The translations under genes were made by a program, and so were the position numbers. Shown one piece after another: positions 22,445 to 31,698 of a stretch of DNA of 64,000 nt. The stretch is from JAXLWB01 sp046328715 (GTDB lineage Bacteria > Chloroflexota > Anaerolineae > Caldilineales > Caldilineaceae). Numbering within the stretch: the first letter of the stretch is position 1; every line of letters begins with the position of its first letter. The stretch covers positions 310,001 through 374,000 of the forward strand of contig JAXLWB010000001.1 of NCBI GenBank assembly GCA_046328715.1, given 5' to 3'. The notes under the pieces were generated by a model. It was not told the DNA's origin and searched no databases. It saw nothing but the letters and a program-made list of their open reading frames with translations.

Positions 22445-23947
22445 TTATTTGTTAGAGACGCTGCGGCCAGCCATTGAGCGAAGAGATTTACTTTTCCAAC
22501 TTGGCAACGCTGGCAGTGAGAGTGCGGAGAGAACTGCGGGGTCGATCAACTTGAGCCACAGCAAGCTGGCTAGGTAAAGCGTCAATGCTGTAGCGATCCA
22601 CAGCGCGGTGCTCAGCCTGCCCAACAAGGGCAGCGCGGCGCAACTGATTCCCAGCAATAGAAAAGCGGCAAACTGACGGAACACATCAAAGCGCGAAAGG
22701 CGCAGGACTTGGCCAAACTGTCGGCGTAACACAACCAACATGCCGATCAGCGCAACGCCCCCGGCCAGACAGCTCGACCAAGCTGCCCCCTGGAGCTGAT
22801 AGCGTGGAATCAGCCAGAGGCAGGCGACGATCTGTACGGCGACTGCGAATGGCAAGACAAGGGCGACAGGGCGGCTTTGTCTACGTGCCTGGCAGAGCGT
22901 GGCTACGGTTTGCGCCAGAATGATCATGCCAATTCCAAGGGAGAGCAGCGCAAGGATCGGAGCCGCAGGCAGATAAAATGTGGGGAAGAAGAATGCAATC
23001 GTGGCCCGCGGCGCACAGGTGAGCACCAAACAGAGACTAAAGATGAAACTAAGTACATACCTGAGCGCTTGGCGACTGGTCTGATCTGCCTCGTCAGCAT
23101 GGGCTGCGTTTCGCGCCACCATTGGGAAGATCATGGTATTGGCACTCTGGCTGATGTAATAGGGGATGCGTGCGAGGACGGCTACGACCTGATAATAGCC
23201 GATCCATTCATCCTGGCCGACAATGAGCAAACGCAATAGCAACATATCCAGATTGACCAGTAAGACGCCGCTCATATTGGCTACCAAAAGTGGAATCGCA
23301 GGGCGTAGTTTGGCAATCAGTTCCAGATCGAAGCTGGGCCAGCGCCAAAAGGCAGTGGAACGTGTCAGCCAGAGTGCAACCAGGAGCGAAACTGCACTGC
23401 CAGTCGCAAACCCAGCCAACGCACCGCTTACGCCCCAACCCTCCATCACCAAGCCTAAAGCTACCATGAACTGCACCGTGGCCTCGATCAAGGTGACCCA
23501 ACTCAACTGTGCAAAGAGCAATCGCCCTTGGAGCACGGGTGTAATCGCCAAACGTATCGCCAATAGGATGACGATTAAGGCAATCAACAGGCTGAAGATG
23601 CGATAATCGGGTGCCAGTGGCACGATTCCCAGCCACACTGCGCTGCACAGACCAAGCGCCACCAGGAAGCCAAGCAAGCCGTTGGCCCACAGGGCGCTGT
23701 TGAGCAACGGATAGGCACTCGACAACTCATCAACCGTGAGTGTTGCCACCTTTTGCGCCGATACCCAGGGAAAGCCAGCAATCAAGAACCAACTGCCGAC
23801 AAAAATCAGACTTTGGCTGACCCCGATCATGCCGTACTGTGCCGGAGTCAACATCCAACTGAGAAAGATGCTCAACGCATAGTTGACCATTGCGATCACA
23901 ATCGTTGAACCGATCAGGAAGAGTCCACCTTGCGTTGTCTTTTTCAT
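22445..23947 (-). CDS. Polysaccharide flippase (MATE/Wzx-like)
   Basis: A 500-residue integral membrane protein with about 12-14 hydrophobic segments, of the oligosaccharide flippase / polysaccharide biosynthesis superfamily. Residues GGLFLIGSTIVIAMVNYALS open the first helix and MLTPAQYGMIGVSQSL follows, as usual in the family. I chose ATG 23947 because the preceding 78 codons of open frame do not look like a membrane leader. It would flip lipid-linked sugar units across the membrane. It ends a minus-strand cluster with a GT4 enzyme, a BcsB-like protein and a GT39 enzyme. Confidence 0.85.
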   Translation of the reverse strand: MKKTTQGGLFLIGSTIVIAMVNYALSIFLSWMLTPAQYGMIGVSQSLIFVGSWFLIAGFPWVSAQKVATLTVDELSSAYPLLNSALWANGLLGFLVALGLCSAVWLGIVPLAPDYRIFSLLIALIVILLAIRLAITPVLQGRLLFAQLSWVTLIEATVQFMVALGLVMEGWGVSGALAGFATGSAVSLLVALWLTRSTAFWRWPSFDLELIAKLRPAIPLLVANMSGVLLVNLDMLLLRLLIVGQDEWIGYYQVVAVLARIPYYISQSANTMIFPMVARNAAHADEADQTSRQALRYVLSFIFSLCLVLTCAPRATIAFFFPTFYLPAAPILALLSLGIGMIILAQTVATLCQARRQSRPVALVLPFAVAVQIVACLWLIPRYQLQGAAWSSCLAGGVALIGMLVVLRRQFGQVLRLSRFDVFRQFAAFLLLGISCAALPLLGRLSTALWIATALTLYLASLLWLKLIDPAVLSALSLPALPSWKSKSLRSMAGRSVSNK

Positions 23948-23963
23948 AGTATGCCTGATTTGG

Positions 23964-23998
23964 CAAGCTATAGGTGACAACTTGCCACCTATAGCTTG
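23964..23998. repeat. Perfect 13-bp inverted repeat between GT4 and flippase genes
   Basis: CAAGCTATAGGTG (23964-23976) and CACCTATAGCTTG (23986-23998) flank a 9-nt loop. The element sits between the stop of the GT4 gene and the start of the flippase gene in the same direction, so it could lower expression of the flippase relative to upstream genes. Confidence 0.85.
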
Positions 23999-23999
23999 A

Positions 24000-25151
24000 T
24001 TACAATTGTACCCGCATGATCGGGTCTTGTTGGTAGGATGTCTGATATGCCTGCATCGTAAGTTGAGCTGTGCGCTGCCAGTTGAAACATGCGGCGCGTT
24101 GTAACGATTTTGTTGCCAATGCTCGCCGACAGCCTGGACTTTCCAATATGCGCAACAGCGCGCTTGCCAAGGCTTCGACATTCAGCGGGTCCACCAATAG
24201 CCCTGCCTCGCCTACTACCTCGGGCAATGAAGAACAGTTGCTGGCAACCACAGGCGTTCCACAGGACATCGCCTCCAACGGTGGTAAGCCAAAACCTTCA
24301 ATGGTCGATGGAAAGGCAAAGAGATCGGCCAACGAATAAAGTGCGGGTAGATCGGCTTCGGCAATGTGGCCCGGCTGCACGATGCGCTCCTGCAAGCCAA
24401 GTTCGCCGATCAAGGGGGTGATGGTGTCGGGCCAGCGCGGGTCAATCTGACCTGCGAGCACCAGCTTGGCATCTGTCTGCTCAAGAATCTGTGCGAAGGC
24501 ACGTAGCAGCGTAGGGATATTCTTCTGTGGTCGCATCGTGCCCAAGGTCAGGATGAACTTAGCTGGCAGTTGATAGCGGTTGCGCACCTCCTCTTTTGCC
24601 TCGTGGTCGACTGGGTGGAAGGCAGGTGCGGCAGCTTCCGGTGTCACCCAAATCTTGTTGGGCGCAACCTGGTAGAGATCAAGCAGATCGGCCTTAGTTG
24701 CCTCCGAGATCGTGATCACACCTTTGGCGCGCCACAGACCTATCTTAGTGAGAAGGCGATAGACGAGACCAAGCCGTTTGTCGGGGATGTACGAGGGAAA
24801 TCGGTCAAAGATCAGGTCGTGAATAGTAACGAAAACTGGACAGGGCGCAAACCAAGGCCCATCAAAATAGGGCGTATGAAAACAATCGATCTGCTCTTTG
24901 CGCAACCAGAACGGCCAGAGCAATTGCTGCTGAGGCAAAAAGAGCGGCAGGTTGACCTCAATCAGGCGCACATTCGATTGCGACCACAGGCGTTCCATGT
25001 TGAATCGGCTATTGCGATACGTTGGATTGTAGAAAATGACAAACTCGCAATCCGGGTAGGTCGCCGCCAAGTGATAGGCAGTCTCGTAGAGGTATCGCCC
25101 AATGCCATGATATTGATCCTGAATGTAACGTCCATCTATACCGATGCGCAT
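24000..25151 (-). CDS. GT4 glycosyltransferase
   Basis: A 383-residue GT-B-fold retaining glycosyltransferase. N-terminal MRIGIDGRYIQDQYHGIGRY carries the glycine-rich loop; LTLGTMRPQKNIPTLLRAF begins the second Rossmann domain; PSTIEGFGLPPLEAMSCGTPV holds the EGFGLPxLE motif that binds the nucleotide diphosphate. It transfers a sugar (often mannose or rhamnose) from a nucleotide donor to a growing lipid-linked chain. ATG 25151 begins one base after the BcsB-like gene's stop, so the two are translationally coupled. Confidence 0.92.
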   Translation of the reverse strand: MRIGIDGRYIQDQYHGIGRYLYETAYHLAATYPDCEFVIFYNPTYRNSRFNMERLWSQSNVRLIEVNLPLFLPQQQLLWPFWLRKEQIDCFHTPYFDGPWFAPCPVFVTIHDLIFDRFPSYIPDKRLGLVYRLLTKIGLWRAKGVITISEATKADLLDLYQVAPNKIWVTPEAAAPAFHPVDHEAKEEVRNRYQLPAKFILTLGTMRPQKNIPTLLRAFAQILEQTDAKLVLAGQIDPRWPDTITPLIGELGLQERIVQPGHIAEADLPALYSLADLFAFPSTIEGFGLPPLEAMSCGTPVVASNCSSLPEVVGEAGLLVDPLNVEALASALLRILESPGCRRALATKSLQRAACFNWQRTAQLTMQAYQTSYQQDPIMRVQL

Positions 25152-25152
25152 G

Positions 25153-27375
25153 TTACTTTGGCCCCTCCCCAAGTTGGGTTGCGATCTTCTGGTTACGCCG
25201 TTCGCGGATGGTCAAGGCTACGAGTAAGACCGCAATACAGCTCAGCATTCCAATGCCGCCAAGCACAAACCAGCGAATGGTGGAGATACTTTCGGGTTCC
25301 GTTGCCGTCACACCCTCGCCAGTCACACTGAGCTCGGCTAGTTTTGTTTTGCGCTTGAGCGTATCAACGCTGCGTGTGATGCCACCATCCGTCACAGTGG
25401 TGATGTTGCCTTCAAGTGAGACTTTGTTTGGGTTGCGCGTCAGTGTTTCAATCAAGTTGTCCAACGCTAGGTCACTGTTGCTGACAATTTGCAGGATGGC
25501 TTTGTCCTCTAGCCAGGGAGATCTGCTCAACTCGGCGACCGCCATTTTGGTCCCGGATTGTTGGTGGGCAAAGATATCTTGGCGAATCTGTAAGGTCAGC
25601 TCGTTGTCGTCGGTCAGGGCAAGCTGTTGTGCCTGCAAGGTAGCCGCCACAGAATTGCGGGCTGGCTCGCCAAAGAGGATCAAATTGTGTGTTTGGTCGG
25701 TGTTTTGATCCCAAGCTGCGGCGCTTTTGAGGGTTAGTTGCAGGTTATCCTCGTGTACCTCACTGCCCAACTTGGACGCAATTTTCAGCGCACTGGCGAT
25801 CTCCTGTGTGGTTGGTTGTACAGGCAGGACAATGGTTGTGTCGGCCAAGCTCTGGTCGATGTTGTAGGGATAGGGATATTGATTCATGTTCGGTTGCCAA
25901 TCTGTATCACCTTCTGCGGCACGCGGCAGGAAGATCGTTGACTGTGCGTCGATCTCGGCCCAAAGCTCACCGCCCATTTCGGCGGCACATTGCGATTGTT
26001 CCATACGTAGCGTATAGAGAAAGTGTATGCAGTTGTAACCATCCACAAATTGATCGGATGGCAGCGGAATTTGCAGGTGTGTTCCCTCTGGCGTTTCACT
26101 CGAAAGCTTGGTGCTAGCAACCGTTGTGCCATTCAGTTTCACCACCAACGACGAACGCTCGGTCCACAGGTTGGGGGAGAAGTCATGATGCAAGTCGAGC
26201 ATTGCCTTTGCATCCACTGTCCAGTTGGGCGGCATGCGAAAGCAGTAGTTGAGCTCCTCGACATTTGTCCCCTCTACCCGCTGATTACCTGAACCGGTCA
26301 ACTCTTCGAGCGTAGAAAGCGGTTGCATTAGTGAAGGCACTCTAATTGGCTGCGGACTTGCTTTTACTATGGTGTAGTTGCCAGACATCAGGCGCAGCGA
26401 GTCGCCATCGGCCAATGCCTGCGCCGCAGCTAACAGCCCATCGTCGCTGCTGCCGCTCACCACTAGCAGCGCACTGCCATCCGCCCGTTGACCCAACTGC
26501 ACCACACCTTCTTTTTCCTGGACCGGGACCGAACCTGTAAAGCCGGTAGTGGTTGGTGGCAGGGGCAGATCTGTCTGCGCATCGAGCAGCTTGCTGATTG
26601 AACGATTCTGACCCACCATAATGATTTGCCCGTTGCTAGGCAGCTTGCCTAAACTGACCGCAAGATTTAACATCTCGGAACCGATCAGTTTACCAAGTTT
26701 GGCGGTAACCAATCCAGCGGCCTGCAATTCAGCTGCGTTGGCGTTTGCAGGCAGAACCATGGTCAAAGCGACTGGTGCCAGTGCATGGTGACCGTAGATC
26801 GAAAATGGTTCGGGAAACCAACTGAGGTCGAGTGTCTTTGTCTGATCCACCTGAAAGTCGACCACCGAATCTTTATGAATGACCGACCACAGGCCTGCCT
26901 CGGTGCCGCTATCACCACAACGGTCATCGGTCAGGCGTTGATAAAACGCAATTTTCAGCCGATTACTGTTCTGTCGCAGTGCATTGGGCGGCACAACGAT
27001 GTTTAGCCAGCCCGATGTCTCATTTTCGGCAGTCAGGCGGGCGTCGGCGATTGGTACATCGTTGTAGAAAATGGTCATCTGTGAAAGATCAGGCAACAGC
27101 AAGTTTGAATGACTAAAGTGCAAATAAAACGTTGGTTGAACATTCGTCCAACTTCGTGGTACTGGTAGATCATAAATAAGCGTAGGAACGGTGCCTGCCG
27201 CCACCCGATCCTCCGCAAAGCCCATGTGTTCGAAAGTAAACTGGAGCGCTCCGCTTTTTTGTTCCTGTGCGGATGCACTCGCTGTGGTCAAAATTGCGAA
27301 AACGACAGGTAACAAAAACAGCAGGATGCCCGACAGAACTTTAGGGGTTCGACGGTTGCAGAACATGTGCCACAT
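25153..27375 (-). CDS. BcsB-like cellulose/exopolysaccharide secretion protein
   Basis: A predicted 740-residue exported protein resembling BcsB, the periplasmic partner of cellulose synthase BcsA. An N-terminal signal segment (FLLPVVFAILTTASASAQ) and a C-terminal membrane anchor (WFVLGGIGMLSCIAVLLVAL) frame two repeats of a carbohydrate-binding jelly-roll plus flavodoxin-like domains (LNIVVPPNALRQNSNRLKI; FVDGYNCIHFLYTLR). No BcsA synthase gene is present in the window. Start is either ATG 27375 or ATG 27366; both overlap the end of the GT39 gene by 26-35 nt. It may support export of a different polymer made by the neighbouring transferases. Confidence 0.75.
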   Translation of the reverse strand: MWHMFCNRRTPKVLSGILLFLLPVVFAILTTASASAQEQKSGALQFTFEHMGFAEDRVAAGTVPTLIYDLPVPRSWTNVQPTFYLHFSHSNLLLPDLSQMTIFYNDVPIADARLTAENETSGWLNIVVPPNALRQNSNRLKIAFYQRLTDDRCGDSGTEAGLWSVIHKDSVVDFQVDQTKTLDLSWFPEPFSIYGHHALAPVALTMVLPANANAAELQAAGLVTAKLGKLIGSEMLNLAVSLGKLPSNGQIIMVGQNRSISKLLDAQTDLPLPPTTTGFTGSVPVQEKEGVVQLGQRADGSALLVVSGSSDDGLLAAAQALADGDSLRLMSGNYTIVKASPQPIRVPSLMQPLSTLEELTGSGNQRVEGTNVEELNYCFRMPPNWTVDAKAMLDLHHDFSPNLWTERSSLVVKLNGTTVASTKLSSETPEGTHLQIPLPSDQFVDGYNCIHFLYTLRMEQSQCAAEMGGELWAEIDAQSTIFLPRAAEGDTDWQPNMNQYPYPYNIDQSLADTTIVLPVQPTTQEIASALKIASKLGSEVHEDNLQLTLKSAAAWDQNTDQTHNLILFGEPARNSVAATLQAQQLALTDDNELTLQIRQDIFAHQQSGTKMAVAELSRSPWLEDKAILQIVSNSDLALDNLIETLTRNPNKVSLEGNITTVTDGGITRSVDTLKRKTKLAELSVTGEGVTATEPESISTIRWFVLGGIGMLSCIAVLLVALTIRERRNQKIATQLGEGPK

Positions 27376-29074
27376 AGTTACTGTCTTTGGGATTCCCCAA
27401 TTGAAGTTTGTAAAGCGATACCTGCCAGAATGAGTTGCCATAGGTGCTAAAGAGCAACGTCCCGTTTTTTGTCACCCAATCATAATAGTCGGGTGTGATC
27501 TTCCCGTATCGTCCCCATAGATTTTTAGATGAAAGAACTGCGTACTCCACCTGTTGGTCTTCAATCTCCGACTGACGACGCAAACTCACGATCTTATACC
27601 CCGGCAACATGAGGTCGAGCGTTGGCTCGCCCGTGTCAAACATCGAGTTGATTTTTGTGCCAAGCGGAATGTTCGCTTTGATGTAGCTTGATAATTGGAA
27701 AAGCGAGTTGTCTGATTCCATGACATATAAGGTCACCCAGCGATAGGCATTGTAGGTTTGCAGTGACAGGCCGGAGGTCAAAATGAGCGCTAACAATGCC
27801 TTAGACAACATGGATTTGCGGAGAACAACCTGACCAATTTCCATCAGCCAGCCTGTCAGGATTGCCAAGTAACCATCAAGCCATTTGAGCCATTTCACAA
27901 GTCGACTGCGTGCAAAGCTAGTATCAGGATAGGTCAGGGCGATAATACCGCTGGCTATAGGCTCGGTTGGAATAGCGTAGCCAGCCAATCGATCCACCCA
28001 AGCCATCAAGATGTAGAAATTCATCACAATCACTGGAACCATCAAAAAGTAAAAGAACTGGTCGTTGATCGTTCCAAAGGCAACAGTATAGGCAAAAAAG
28101 GCAAAGGCAGTTAGGTTCCAGGCTACGATAAAGCGAGCACGCTCATTTCGCCCTATAAAAAACAGTAGCGCTGTGGTCGATGCGCCGAGCACAATCATCA
28201 AGTAAGAAGTGCCATATTGAAACAGATTAACATTGAGGGCATTGATAAATGAAACTCCCTCACGATTCCAACCGGTGATCTGTACCGTGCCGCGCAAGCG
28301 ATCAAAGTTGTACGCCTTGTTCGCCAAGAACTCGCTCCACTGCCCGAGCGACCACGCCCAAAATGGAAAGAGCAGCCAGATACAAAACGCAATGCCGCCG
28401 ATCAGCAGCAGCTTTTTCAGATGTTGCCAACGTCCACTAAGCACCATGAAAATCGGCAGTGTCATAAACTGGAAGAAGACCAATTCCTTGGTAAGCAGCG
28501 AAAAGCCAAAAAGCAGACCAATCGTCAGGATGTTACGCAGATTTAGCCGATCGCGATAGTGCCAATAAGCGAAGATGGCAGCAAGTACCCACATTTCCGC
28601 CATGGTCTCTAACATATTGCGCCGATTGATGCGCACCACAAAAGGGTCGAGCAGCAGAAAGAGCGATACCACTGTGGCTGTCCGCAAATTGCTGAGACGC
28701 TCAACCAAAAGGAAGAGCAACCCCGCACTCACCGCTGCCGCCAACACATTGACCAAACGAACCACATAGGTTCCAGTAAACGGCTGAAAACCTTGGTTTA
28801 GACCTACTAGGTCCAAAAAAAGTGCTTGTGTGAGAAAATGGATGGGGGGATGAACAAAGATCGGGCTGCGATCCCAGGTAAGATTGCCATGTGTTGCCAG
28901 GTTAAAGGCGGCTCGATAATAGATAATTTCATCCATGAAGATGTCAGGCGCAGCATCAAGCCGGTAGGCCAGGACCAGGATACAGCTAAGGCTGATGGCG
29001 CACAGGGTGCTCCAGCGCAGGATAGTATTCCATCGGTTGTTGCCTGAGTAGGCAGGCTCGAATGAACGAATCAT
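27341..29074 (-). CDS. GT39-type membrane glycosyltransferase
   Basis: A 577-residue polytopic membrane protein of the dolichyl/undecaprenyl-phosphate-mannose transferase class (PMT/ArnT-like, GT-C fold). After the first helix comes the acidic motif FMDEIIYYRAA (Asp48-Glu49), followed by HPPIHFLTQALF, as in the family. About a dozen hydrophobic helices precede a C-terminal soluble domain. It would transfer a sugar from a polyprenyl phosphate to a protein or lipid outside the membrane. It is first in the operon with the BcsB-like, GT4 and flippase genes; AT-rich DNA upstream (29090-29200) may hold the promoter. Confidence 0.85.
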   Translation of the reverse strand: MIRSFEPAYSGNNRWNTILRWSTLCAISLSCILVLAYRLDAAPDIFMDEIIYYRAAFNLATHGNLTWDRSPIFVHPPIHFLTQALFLDLVGLNQGFQPFTGTYVVRLVNVLAAAVSAGLLFLLVERLSNLRTATVVSLFLLLDPFVVRINRRNMLETMAEMWVLAAIFAYWHYRDRLNLRNILTIGLLFGFSLLTKELVFFQFMTLPIFMVLSGRWQHLKKLLLIGGIAFCIWLLFPFWAWSLGQWSEFLANKAYNFDRLRGTVQITGWNREGVSFINALNVNLFQYGTSYLMIVLGASTTALLFFIGRNERARFIVAWNLTAFAFFAYTVAFGTINDQFFYFLMVPVIVMNFYILMAWVDRLAGYAIPTEPIASGIIALTYPDTSFARSRLVKWLKWLDGYLAILTGWLMEIGQVVLRKSMLSKALLALILTSGLSLQTYNAYRWVTLYVMESDNSLFQLSSYIKANIPLGTKINSMFDTGEPTLDLMLPGYKIVSLRRQSEIEDQQVEYAVLSSKNLWGRYGKITPDYYDWVTKNGTLLFSTYGNSFWQVSLYKLQLGNPKDSNYVAHVLQPSNP

Positions 29075-29257
29075 AACTAGAAATCACTTGCTACGTTACT
29101 ACAAACTCTCAAAATCCGTACCAACAAATATGACGAACGTACAAGAATAACATACAATACATTAATATATCGTTAATTGGCTAATACTGTATGGTAAGCT
29201 TTTCGGGCCTCAGTTCTGTCAATCTCCTCCCATTCTTCTCGTTTGGAGTCATTGAGA

Positions 29258-29938
29258 ATGCGCTACTTGCAACCTTCCGAAGTGAAACGCCTATTCTTAC
29301 TGCTCATTCTGTCCGATTTTGCCTTAATTCTTGTTCATTTGCTTCATAAATTGACGGTCTATTATTTGAAAAGTAACGAACTGTTTCTTTACAATCCATT
29401 ATTCGCTATTGAAACCGATTTGGGATTAGCAGAATCCTTTCAATATGTCAAAGAATTCTGGATCGTCTTGATGCTCTGCGCACTGGCACGAAGGCATGCC
29501 CAACTCTCCTATCTGAGCTGGGGCAGCTTGTTCTTCTATATTTTGCTGGATGACGCAGGGCAGATTCATGAGCGCCTGGGTAGATGGATCAGCTCTTATT
29601 TCCATTTTCGTTCTTTGCTTGGTTTGGGTACCGACGATATGGGACAACTCTCTGTCTATGCTGCGATCGGATTGCTGTTTTTGTTCCTGCTTGTTCCGGC
29701 ATTGCTGCACGGTGATAAGAACTTTAGAAACTTTTCACTGCAATTGGGACTGATCTTTACGGCGTTGACCTTTTGTGGCGCGGGCATTGATGCAATCTAT
29801 ATTGCCAACCAACCGCTCTGGGTGCGTGGACTGACAACTTTGCTTGAGGAAGGAGGAGAAATGATCGTGATGAGTGTGGCAGTGGCTTACTTGTTTGGTA
29901 CTCTCTCGCTTACAACAATCAGAGGCAATACCGAGTAA
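29258..29938 (+). CDS. Polytopic membrane protein, unknown
   Basis: A 226-residue protein with about six hydrophobic segments and no recognised family. ATG 29258 is preferred to an upstream TTG because GGAG sits about 10 nt before it. It has a conserved-looking HERLGRWISSYFHFRS loop between helices and ends with a helix after EEGGEMIVMSVAVAY. It stands alone between the two halves of the surface-polysaccharide region, reading the other way. Function unknown. Confidence 0.6.
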   Translation: MRYLQPSEVKRLFLLLILSDFALILVHLLHKLTVYYLKSNELFLYNPLFAIETDLGLAESFQYVKEFWIVLMLCALARRHAQLSYLSWGSLFFYILLDDAGQIHERLGRWISSYFHFRSLLGLGTDDMGQLSVYAAIGLLFLFLLVPALLHGDKNFRNFSLQLGLIFTALTFCGAGIDAIYIANQPLWVRGLTTLLEEGGEMIVMSVAVAYLFGTLSLTTIRGNTE

Positions 29939-29995
29939 GAAGATTTCTTACCCTGTATTGCCTCTAGCAAGACCAGCGCGCTATTGATTTATCTG

Positions 29996-31165
29996 TCAAC
30001 CAGAGGCTGGAACTCTGAGCATCTTGGGGCGAGGCTGATAGCCAATCTCAATCGGTTTCTGCACCGTGGACGTTGTCTGCTCGGCAATCAGGCTGCGGAA
30101 GACCTGATCGTGAGCGTCGATACAACGTTGCCATGTGTAATAGTGCGCCTGACTTTGCGCAATCGCTGCATATTTCTGCACGAGAGCCGGATCCTGTGCC
30201 AGCCGATCCAGCAGCTTCATCAACGCCTCGGAGTCACCAACTGGAAAAGTGAAACCCGCATGCCCCACGACATCGCAGACGCCCGGCAGATTGGACGCAA
30301 TCGGCACACAGCCTGCGGCCATCGCTTCAACCAGCACAATACCAAAGGCTTCGGCCCGTGTCCGTGACGGCAAAACTAGGGCGTGCGCCTCTTTTAAGAC
30401 TCGCTGTAATTCTTCGTCGCTGACCGCACCCAAAAAGGAAACATTGCTCAGTGCTAAGTCACTGGCCAATTGCCGATAGCTTTCCGCATGATGACCGTTA
30501 CCAATGATCGATAGGTGTACAGAAGGTAGGCCAGCCATTGCGTGTAGCAACACATCTAGACCTTTATAGGGGCGCAGTTGACCAACAAATGCGATCTGAA
30601 ATCTTTGCTCCGTCTTTTGTGTGACGTTGGTGTGAAGCACACCTTCGTTTACGCCCCACGCAATGACACTAAGCCTGCCTTCCGGAACAATTCCAGAAAA
30701 CATCTTGGCATAGGAAGGCGTTGTCACAATTGTGTGGGTCGCCAAATTTGCCAGTCGTTTGTGCCAAGAGCTATACAAGCGTGTTAGCGGCTGCAAGAGA
30801 CGACCTGGCAAGTCAATCTCGCAGTGATAGGTCAGTACAAGTTTTTGGCGTCGGACAAAGCCAAAGCGGCTGGCCAGGATCAGGAAGAAATCGGCAAAGG
30901 TTGGCGCAGGCGCATGGATATTGATCAGGTCATATTGATTAAGAAGATGTCGCAATCTCAACCAGTGAAAGATCAAGGTGGAAAGCCGGATTTCACCGAA
31001 CGAGTAGCGCGGGATGTCCAAACTACTCAAGATATCAACACGGTGCCCTTTCAACTCCAATCCTGTTTTTAGCTCACCGATGACTTTACCTACACCACTC
31101 TTGATTGGCGGTGCTTCGGAAACCACCATCAAAATTCGATGGCCCGAGTAGGCTTCAAGGGTCAT
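29996..31165 (-). CDS. GT4 glycosyltransferase
   Basis: A 389-residue GT-B enzyme: ILMVVSEAPPIKSGVGKVIG at about 11-30, FVGQLRPYKGLDVLLHAM opening the C-terminal domain, and SRTRAEAFGIVLVEAMAAG with the EAFG...E motif. ATG 31165 is chosen since AAGGGG lies upstream at proper spacing and homology starts there, although the open frame runs to 31402. It probably adds a sugar to the same surface polymer as the cluster at 22.4-29 kb, but a separate transcript is likely because the membrane protein gene lies between. Confidence 0.9.
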   Translation of the reverse strand: MTLEAYSGHRILMVVSEAPPIKSGVGKVIGELKTGLELKGHRVDILSSLDIPRYSFGEIRLSTLIFHWLRLRHLLNQYDLINIHAPAPTFADFFLILASRFGFVRRQKLVLTYHCEIDLPGRLLQPLTRLYSSWHKRLANLATHTIVTTPSYAKMFSGIVPEGRLSVIAWGVNEGVLHTNVTQKTEQRFQIAFVGQLRPYKGLDVLLHAMAGLPSVHLSIIGNGHHAESYRQLASDLALSNVSFLGAVSDEELQRVLKEAHALVLPSRTRAEAFGIVLVEAMAAGCVPIASNLPGVCDVVGHAGFTFPVGDSEALMKLLDRLAQDPALVQKYAAIAQSQAHYYTWQRCIDAHDQVFRSLIAEQTTSTVQKPIEIGYQPRPKMLRVPASG

Positions 31166-31698
31166 GCCATCCCCTTGCGTTGATTTGGTGATGAACTGAA
31201 CCCGATTCCAACGTGTCATGCTGTCAAAACAGATCCTCCACAGCAGTAAGATCGTCCTGAGGAAGATATTCTTGGTCAAACTAGCTCGTACATCTGATTG
31301 TTCCAAAAAAGCCGTCGAAATTTCCCTCTCCATAACCCAGCCCCATTGCTTGTGTGATTTGATAATAGCAAACAACAAACACCAGGTGCACGACATGCAC
31401 ACCCTACGACCTACCTTTTGATTTTGTGCCTGTTAGCAGGATGAAAAATGACTCGATATGGTGGAGGCACTATGATGATGCTTACAATGATTCCTTTGTT
31501 TCGTTATTTTACTAAAATAAATGTAAAGTAAATATAACAAATTTCTTACTAAATGTACTACATTTGCTGAGTTTTCGAGGGCAGATTTTGAAGTAAACAA
31601 CGAGGAGGAACGCGGAAAAGGAGAGTGGAGCTTCCACATGAATCCATCAAGATTTCTACATAGATTTCCTGACGCTTTTTGCAAGGCGTAGATTTCTT
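31166..31698. other. 533-nt gene-free, AT-rich spacer
   Basis: The interval upstream of the GT4 gene (and downstream of the MFS gene) holds no convincing gene. It has an AT-rich stretch around 31490-31570 with the odd palindrome AAATGTA-C-TACATTT at 31551-31565, and the 79-codon 5' extension of the GT4 frame. A 111-codon frame on the minus strand that overlaps the MFS end has no protein-like character. Promoters for the GT4 gene probably lie here, but I cannot pick one. Confidence 0.5.
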
